Shown piece after piece: positions 6,268 to 9,413 of a stretch of DNA of 9,413 nt. Numbering within the stretch: the first letter of the stretch is position 1; each line of letters begins with the position of its first letter. Made by a program: the position numbers and the translations under genes. The notes under the pieces are model-generated. The model was given only the letters and a program-made list of their open reading frames with translations, was not told the origin of the DNA and did no database searches. Origin of the DNA: Gammaproteobacteria bacterium (GTDB taxonomy: Bacteria > Pseudomonadota > Gammaproteobacteria > Steroidobacterales > Rariloculaceae); assembly GCA_004357505.1 (NCBI GenBank), contig SMWC01000139.1:1-9413 (forward strand). The letters are read 5' to 3'.

Positions 6268-6272
6268 TCCTT
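6268..6272 (-). promoter_or_regulatory. Ribosome binding site of rpsS
   Basis: AAGGA lies seven bases before the rpsS ATG at 6260. Because rplB ends 39 bases upstream, rpsS has an independent initiation site and does not rely on stop-start coupling. Confidence 0.75.
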
Positions 6273-6281
6273 AACAACTTC

Positions 6282-6294
6282 ACGGCCGCGCCGT
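6282..6294 (-). other. GC-rich inverted repeat in the rplB-rpsS spacer
   Basis: ACGGC-GCG-GCCGT (minus-strand sense) is a perfect five-base-pair inverted repeat with a three-base loop, lying between the rplB stop and the rpsS ribosome binding site. It could form a small stable hairpin in the mRNA that protects the RNA or limits readthrough by ribosomes. No U-run follows, so it is not a terminator by sequence. Function is unproven. Confidence 0.35.
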
Positions 6295-6299
6295 CTAGC

Positions 6300-7127
6300 C
6301 TACTTCTTTTTCCTGCGACGAACGATCATATCGTCAGTACGCTTGTTGTTGCGGGTCTTATAACCTTTCGTCGGCACGCCCCAAGGTGTCACCGGGTGAC
6401 GGCCGCCTGAAGTCCGACCCTCGCCGCCACCATGGGGATGGTCCACAGGATTCATCGCAACCCCTCTGACGGTGGGCCGAACTCCTCGCCAACGCTTAGC
6501 ACCTGCCTTACCCAGCTTGCTTAAATTGTGCTCGTAGTTGCCGACTTCGCCAACGGTCGCTCGACAGTTGACGTGTATTCGCCGTATCTCTCCGGAGCGC
6601 AGACGTAGAGTCGCGTAGCGGCCTTCACGAGCGATAATCTGAACCGAGACACCAGCGCTTCGTGCGAGCTGACCGCCTTTTCCTGGTTTCATCTCCACAC
6701 AGTGCACTAAGGTACCAACCGGAATATTTTTTAACGGCAGAGCATTGCCGGGCTTGATCGGGGCGTCGGAACCCGACTGGATCGGGTCACCGGCCTTACA
6801 TCGTCTCGGTGCCAGAATGTAGCGCCGCTCTCCGTCGACATACAGCACAAGAGCGAGATGAGCACTTCGATTCGGATCATATTCGATACGTTCTACGCGG
6901 CCAGCAATACCGTCTTTGTCTCTCTTGAAATCGACGATTCGATAGCGGCGCTTGTGCCCGCCTCCCTGGTGTCGCGTTGTGATGCGGCCATAGTTATTGC
7001 GGCCACCGGTCTTGGACATCGGAGAGAGCAATGGCGCGTGAGGTTTACCTTTGTGCAAATCATCGCGGACGGCACGGACGACGAATCTTCGGCCGGGTGA
7101 AGTCGGTTTGGATTTTCTTACCGCCAC
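6300..7127 (-). CDS. rplB: 50S ribosomal protein L2 (GTG start)
   Basis: L2 is a primary 23S rRNA-binding protein near the peptidyl transferase centre and is needed for subunit joining. The product is 275 residues (E. coli 273). It contains the RNA-binding core GGRNNYGRITTRHQGGGHKR at about 41-60 and RYRIVDFKRDKDGIAGRVER. IEYDPNRSAHLALVLYVDGE at about 81-100 and a central SH3-like domain follow. The family signature GVAMNPVDHPHGGGEGRTSG at about 222-241 contains His230, equivalent to the functionally important E. coli His229. The tail is very basic (RRRKKK). The initiation codon is GTG, the only non-ATG start I assign in the window. GGGGA lies a few bases upstream, and the next in-frame ATG is codon 37, so GTG must be used. 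Confidence 0.98.
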   Translation of the reverse strand: MAVRKSKPTSPGRRFVVRAVRDDLHKGKPHAPLLSPMSKTGGRNNYGRITTRHQGGGHKRRYRIVDFKRDKDGIAGRVERIEYDPNRSAHLALVLYVDGERRYILAPRRCKAGDPIQSGSDAPIKPGNALPLKNIPVGTLVHCVEMKPGKGGQLARSAGVSVQIIAREGRYATLRLRSGEIRRIHVNCRATVGEVGNYEHNLSKLGKAGAKRWRGVRPTVRGVAMNPVDHPHGGGEGRTSGGRHPVTPWGVPTKGYKTRNNKRTDDMIVRRRKKK

Positions 7128-7148
7128 AACGCTTCCCCGTCAGTCCCG

Positions 7149-7457
7149 TTACTCAACGCCCATGAAATCGATGTTACTACCCGGCATTAGCCGGACATAA
7201 GCCTTCTTCCACGCCGCCTGCCTACCTTTACTTTGCCCGTGGCGCTTTATCTTGCCGCGAACATTCGTCACCGTGACGTTGCCGACCTTGACCTCGAAGA
7301 GCATCTCAACGGCCGCCTTGATTTCCTTTTTCGTCGCGTCGGGACGAACCTTGAACACGACCTGATTGCTAGCCTCTGCGGCGGCAGTGGTTTTCTCCGA
7401 TACATGCGGCGCCACTATCACCGCCATTAACCTCTCCTGATACGCGATCTGACTCAT
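7149..7457 (-). CDS. rplW: 50S ribosomal protein L23
   Basis: L23 sits at the peptide tunnel exit and is the docking site for trigger factor and SRP. The 102-residue product (E. coli 100) contains QERLMAVIVAPHVSEKTTAA at about 7-26. DATKKEIKAAVEMLFEVKVG at about 40-59 and VRGKIKRHGQSKGRQAAWKK at about 66-85 follow, then AYVRLMPGSNIDF. The ATG at 7457 overlaps the rplD stop (ATGA) and is preceded at eight bases by a near-perfect GGAGGAG inside rplD. An internal ATG at codon 11 (7427) also has an AGGAG six bases ahead. It would remove the family's ERLM segment, so it is unlikely to be the main start. Confidence 0.97.
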   Translation of the reverse strand: MSQIAYQERLMAVIVAPHVSEKTTAAAEASNQVVFKVRPDATKKEIKAAVEMLFEVKVGNVTVTNVRGKIKRHGQSKGRQAAWKKAYVRLMPGSNIDFMGVE

Positions 7458-8059
7458 CCGAGACGCTCCTCCAAGAGCTTCGCCGCCGCAACCGTCATCA
7501 CAACGTTTTCATGACCGACAAGGCTGACCGGATCAATCGTGTCAGCCTCGAGCACGTCGACGTGCACAAGATTTCTTGCCGCCAGACAAAGCTTCTCATC
7601 GAAGCCTTCGACGATGATCAGGACATTTTCGACGTTTAGTTCCTTGAGCTTGGTCTTGAGCTCTTTGGTCTTAGGCGCACTGAGCGCAAATTCCTCGGTG
7701 AGTAGCAGTCGGTCTTGGCGTATCAGCTCCGACAACATGGAACGCATGGCGCCACGATACATTTTTCGGTTAACTTTTTGCTCGAAATTTCTCGGCCGAG
7801 CAGCAAACGTTCGCCCACCACCAGTCCATATCGGGCTAGAGTTCGTTCCGGCCCTGGCGCGGCCCGTGCCCTTCTGGCGCCACGGCTTCGCGCCTCCGCC
7901 ACGAACCTGCGAACGGTTCTTCTGCGCTTTCGTGCCCGCACGAGCACCGGCAAGATAAGCGGTTACAACCTGGTGCACTAGCGGCTCATTAAAGGCGACC
8001 GCGAACGAGGAATCCGCCAGCTCAACTTCGCTGTTCGACCCTTGTAGCTTCAGTTTCAT
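7454..8059 (-). CDS. rplD: 50S ribosomal protein L4
   Basis: L4 is an early-assembling protein whose loop lines the exit tunnel. In E. coli it also represses its own operon by acting on the S10 leader, both at transcription and at translation. The product is 201 residues, exactly the E. coli length. NEPLVHQVVTAYLAGARAGT at about 24-43 is followed by the basic loop KPWRQKGTGRARAGTNSSPI at about 58-77, then WTGGGRTFAARPRNFEQKVN. MYRGAMRSMLSELIRQDRLL at about 100-119 and NLVHVDVLEADTIDPVSLVG near the C-terminus complete it. The start MKLKLQGSN at 8059 lies 4 bases after the rplC stop, with AAGG about nine bases upstream. The frame is open further upstream, but that part lies in rplC. Confidence 0.98.
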   Translation of the reverse strand: MKLKLQGSNSEVELADSSFAVAFNEPLVHQVVTAYLAGARAGTKAQKNRSQVRGGGAKPWRQKGTGRARAGTNSSPIWTGGGRTFAARPRNFEQKVNRKMYRGAMRSMLSELIRQDRLLLTEEFALSAPKTKELKTKLKELNVENVLIIVEGFDEKLCLAARNLVHVDVLEADTIDPVSLVGHENVVMTVAAAKLLEERLG

Positions 8060-8063
8060 TACG

Positions 8064-8702
8064 CTACGCCTTAACAGCAGGACAAACGATGACGTGGCCG
8101 CCGGGCGCACCGGGCACACCGCCTTTCACTAACAGGAGGTTTCTTTCGGCATCGACACGGACGATTTCAAGATTGGAAACGGTGCGACGGACGTTGCCCA
8201 TATGCCCAGCCATCTTCTTGCCCTTAAAGACACGCCCGGGTGACTGATTTTGCCCGATAGATCCAGGTGCTCTATGCGCCAACGAATTACCGTGAGTCGC
8301 GTCCTGCATGGCGAAATGATATCGTTTGATTACGCCCGCAAAACCTTTACCCTTGGATGTACCGGCCACGTCCACACGCTGGCCATTTTCGAAGATATCG
8401 ACATTGATCTCTGTGCCAGCCGCGAGTTCTTCGCCTTCGCTATCTTCCAGACGGAATTCCCAGAGGCTGTCACCAGGCTTCACATCAGCTTTCGCGAAAT
8501 GGCCTGCCTGCGGTTTTGCCACTCGATCAGGCCTGCGCGTTCCCACAGTGACCTGCACGGCGCGATAACCGTCGCGGTCCACAGTCTTCAGCTGCGAGAT
8601 ACGATTGGGCAGGACCTCTATGACGGTCACCGGGATGGACTCGCCGGCCTCCGTGAAGATGCGAGTCATACCGCATTTACGGCCCACCAGACCGATTGGC
8701 AT
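8064..8702 (-). CDS. rplC: 50S ribosomal protein L3
   Basis: L3 is one of the two assembly-initiator proteins of the 50S subunit, with a loop reaching the peptidyl transferase centre. The product is 212 residues (E. coli 209). It starts MPIGLVGRKCGMTRIFTEAG and continues SIPVTVIEVLPNRISQLKTV. DVAGTSKGKGFAGVIKRYHF at about 111-130 and DATHGNSLAHRAPGSIGQNQ at about 134-153 follow, then SPGRVFKGKKMAGHMGN. Gln153 matches E. coli Gln150, the residue methylated by PrmB. The ATG at 8702 has GAGGA nine to ten bases upstream. The gene is preceded by a 249-base spacer with its own promoter and structured leader, so it is probably the first gene of its transcription unit. Confidence 0.98.
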   Translation of the reverse strand: MPIGLVGRKCGMTRIFTEAGESIPVTVIEVLPNRISQLKTVDRDGYRAVQVTVGTRRPDRVAKPQAGHFAKADVKPGDSLWEFRLEDSEGEELAAGTEINVDIFENGQRVDVAGTSKGKGFAGVIKRYHFAMQDATHGNSLAHRAPGSIGQNQSPGRVFKGKKMAGHMGNVRRTVSNLEIVRVDAERNLLLVKGGVPGAPGGHVIVCPAVKA

Positions 8703-8710
8703 TGATCAAT

Positions 8711-8715
8711 TCCTC
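8711..8715 (-). promoter_or_regulatory. Ribosome binding site of rplC
   Basis: GAGGA stands nine bases upstream of the ATG at 8702 (counting from GAGG). The inverted repeat at 8725-8740 lies just upstream of it, so folding of the leader could affect its accessibility. Confidence 0.75.
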
Positions 8716-8724
8716 ACAATCCGC

Positions 8725-8740
8725 GCCGACTACGTCCGGC
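8725..8740 (-). other. Leader hairpin next to the rplC ribosome binding site
   Basis: In the RNA sense, GCC-G-GAC pairs with GUC-GGC around a GUA loop. This gives six base pairs with one bulged G, ending about ten bases before the Shine-Dalgarno. It is short but GC-rich. Confidence 0.35.
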
Positions 8741-8746
8741 ACTTCA

Positions 8747-8772
8747 GCCAGCGCGCGTATACGAACGCTGGC
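8747..8772 (-). other. Leader hairpin with seven-base-pair GC-rich stem
   Basis: GCCAGCG and CGCTGGC form a perfect seven-base-pair inverted repeat around a 12-base centre that contains the palindrome CGTATACG. It is the strongest single stem in the rplC leader. The bases that follow (TGAAGTGCC) are not U-rich, so it does not look like an intrinsic terminator. Confidence 0.5.
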
Positions 8773-8829
8773 ACCCAATCGCCTCGAACGGAAAATCCCG
8801 CCGAAACCCCGTATTCTGCTGATGGCCGA

Positions 8830-8855
8830 CTGCCGCCGGCTCAGGCGTCCGGCAG
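8830..8855 (-). other. Leader hairpin CTGCCG/CGGCAG
   Basis: CTGCCG and CGGCAG form a six-base-pair inverted repeat, seven with a G-U pair outside. The 14-base interior is also GC-rich and could pair further. The repeat lies one base from the neighbouring hairpin at 8857-8885, so the two may stack as tandem hairpins. Confidence 0.45.
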
Positions 8856-8856
8856 C

Positions 8857-8885
8857 TCCCAATCACTTAAAGTGGCCCGATGGGA
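8857..8885 (-). other. Leader hairpin with bulged stem (TCCCAT ... TGGGA)
   Basis: An inner four-base-pair stem CACT/AGTG closes a TTA triloop. An outer stem TCCCA(T)/(A)TGGGA extends it, with an asymmetric bulge (CGGGC) on the 5' side in the RNA. Asymmetric bulges of this kind are common in protein-binding leader RNAs, but the pairing here was read by eye only. Confidence 0.4.
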
Positions 8886-8918
8886 TCAATATCTCGCCGG
8901 ACCAGGACCGAGCCGTGC

Positions 8919-8946
8919 ATTATAGCACCGCGTACCTACGGTTCAA
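8919..8946 (-). promoter_or_regulatory. Sigma-70 promoter for rplC and downstream genes
   Basis: On the minus strand, TTGAAC (8941-8946) is followed by 16 bases and a perfect TATAAT (8919-8924). The TGC just upstream of TATAAT makes it an extended -10. The -35 lies five bases after the rpsJ stop codon. The segment between -10 and the likely start (GCACGGC) is GC-rich. Such discriminators are typical of promoters under stringent control by ppGpp and DksA, as expected for ribosomal genes. It is the only promoter of this quality I noticed in the window. Confidence 0.75.
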
Positions 8947-8951
8947 CGCCC

Positions 8952-9266
8952 TTAATTGAGCCGGATCTGAACATCCACGCCGGCCGGGAGCTCGAGCCGC
9001 ATCAGGGCGTCAACGGTCTTATCGGTCGGATTGACGATATCCATCAAACGCTTGTGGGTCAGCAACTCATACTGATCACGAGCGTTTTTGTTGACATGGG
9101 GGGATATCAGTACTGTGTACCGTTCAATTTTCGTTGGCAGCGGCACGGGGCCTTTCACTGTCGCTCCCGTCCGCTTCGCCGTCTCCACAATCTCCCGAGC
9201 AGACCGATCGATCAGCCGGTGATCGAACGCCTTCAGTCGAATTCTAATAGTCTGTTTCGTTGCCAT
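8952..9266 (-). CDS. rpsJ: 30S ribosomal protein S10 (NusE)
   Basis: S10 is a protein of the 30S head. As NusE it also joins NusB and NusG in antitermination and transcription-translation coupling. The product from the ATG at 9266 is 104 residues (E. coli 103). It reads MATKQTIRIRLKAFDHRLID, then REIVETAKRTGATVKGPVPL at about 27-46, and PTKIERYTVLISPHVNKNAR at about 47-66. RLMDIVNPTDKTVDALMRLE and a LPAGVDVQIRLN end follow. A GTG three codons upstream is in frame, but AGGTG stands six bases before the ATG, so ATG is chosen. It follows tuf by only 23 bases and is separated from rplC by 249 bases with a promoter. It therefore seems to belong with tuf rather than with the S10 block. Confidence 0.98.
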   Translation of the reverse strand: MATKQTIRIRLKAFDHRLIDRSAREIVETAKRTGATVKGPVPLPTKIERYTVLISPHVNKNARDQYELLTHKRLMDIVNPTDKTVDALMRLELPAGVDVQIRLN

Positions 9267-9272
9267 ATACTG

Positions 9273-9277
9273 CACCT
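9273..9277 (-). promoter_or_regulatory. Ribosome binding site of rpsJ
   Basis: AGGTG, six bases before the ATG at 9266, is the only Shine-Dalgarno-like element in the 23-base tuf-rpsJ spacer. It supports the ATG start over the in-frame GTG at 9275. Confidence 0.6.
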
Positions 9278-9289
9278 GTCGACCGTAGT

Positions 9290-9413
9290 CTACTCAATAA
9301 TCTTTGCCACCACGCCCGCACCCACGGTACGGCCACCTTCCCGGATCGCAAACCTCAACCCGTCCTCCATCGCAATCGGTGCGATTAATTCCACCTTCAT
9401 CTGGATATTGTCC
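9290..9413 (-). CDS. tuf: Elongation factor Tu, C-terminal fragment (cut by window)
   Basis: EF-Tu delivers aminoacyl-tRNA to the ribosome in a GTP-dependent way. Only the last 40 codons and the TAG stop are in the window. They read DNIQMKVELIAPIAMEDGLR, then FAIREGGRTVGAGVVAKIIE, the unmistakable end of domain III. The rest of the gene continues beyond base 9413, so copy-specific features cannot be judged. The usual str-operon order fusA-tuf would be expected upstream. tuf, being 23 bases from rpsJ, probably shares a transcript with it. No terminator is visible between them. Confidence 0.97.
   Translation of the reverse strand, partial: DNIQMKVELIAPIAMEDGLRFAIREGGRTVGAGVVAKIIE

Larger units (their letters stand above)
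8703..8912 (-). promoter_or_regulatory. Long structured 5' leader of rplC (candidate r-protein autoregulatory leader)
   Basis: If transcription starts about seven bases after the -10 element (near 8912), rplC carries about 210 untranslated bases. This stretch holds several adjacent inverted repeats: 8857-8885, 8830-8855, 8747-8772 and 8725-8740. The ribosome binding site GAGGA is at 8711-8715. No open reading frame of note lies in it. Leaders of this type before S10-operon genes in gammaproteobacteria mediate repression by L4, whose gene is the second one downstream. Whether this one does is an inference; I did not match it base by base to the E. coli leader. Confidence 0.5.

Noticed and set aside
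8250..8705. Plus-strand open frame opposite rplC
   Set aside because: Antisense shadow of L3, with no recognisable domain.
8747..8772. Intrinsic terminator after rpsJ
   Set aside because: The stem is strong, but the bases after it on the minus strand are not U-rich, and the hairpin lies downstream of the new promoter rather than right after rpsJ.
8867..8920. Possible 17-codon leader peptide (MHGSVLVRR...) before rplC
   Set aside because: Its ATG overlaps the -10 hexamer, so it would not be on the transcript from that promoter, and no Shine-Dalgarno precedes it.

Overview
This window is a chromosomal ribosomal-protein locus, the joined S10 and spc gene blocks, read entirely from the minus strand (right to left in window coordinates). 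It holds 20 complete ribosomal-protein genes. It is flanked by the last 40 codons of an elongation factor Tu gene at the right edge and by a nearly complete rplO cut at the left edge. In transcription order the genes are tuf(partial)-rpsJ-rplC-rplD-rplW-rplB-rpsS-rplV-rpsC-rplP-rpmC-rpsQ-rplN-rplX-rplE-rpsN-rpsH-rplF-rplR-rpsE-rpmD-rplO(partial). All reading frames are intact. I see no mobile element, CRISPR array, tRNA or rRNA, and no credible gene on the plus strand.

The protein sequences point to a proteobacterium, most likely a gammaproteobacterium that is not a close relative of E. coli. L3, L4, L2, S10, L16 and L22 align nearly end to end with E. coli family members as I remember them. 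S14 is the long, zinc-free form. L22 and S10 also resemble the Xanthomonadales/betaproteobacterial style. Species cannot be named from this window alone.

Packing is tight. Neighbouring genes overlap by 1 to 8 bases (rplD/rplW, rplP/rpmC, rpmC/rpsQ, rplE/rpsN) or are 0 to 39 bases apart. The rpsQ-rplN junction, where E. coli has the spc promoter, is only 19 bases, so the S10 and spc blocks appear to form one transcription unit. Most Shine-Dalgarno sequences lie inside the end of the preceding gene, which suggests translational coupling.

The one exception to the compactness is a 249-base spacer between rpsJ and rplC (8703-8951). It begins with a strong-looking sigma-70 promoter: TTGAAC, a 16-base spacer, and TATAAT with an extended TGC. 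A GC-rich discriminator follows, then about 210 bases of leader with several adjacent inverted repeats, ending at a good ribosome binding site for rplC. This suggests that rpsJ is transcribed with tuf, while rplC onward has its own promoter and a structured leader. In E. coli the S10 leader, where L4 autoregulation acts, lies before rpsJ instead. This displaced promoter and leader is the most interesting non-coding feature of the window.
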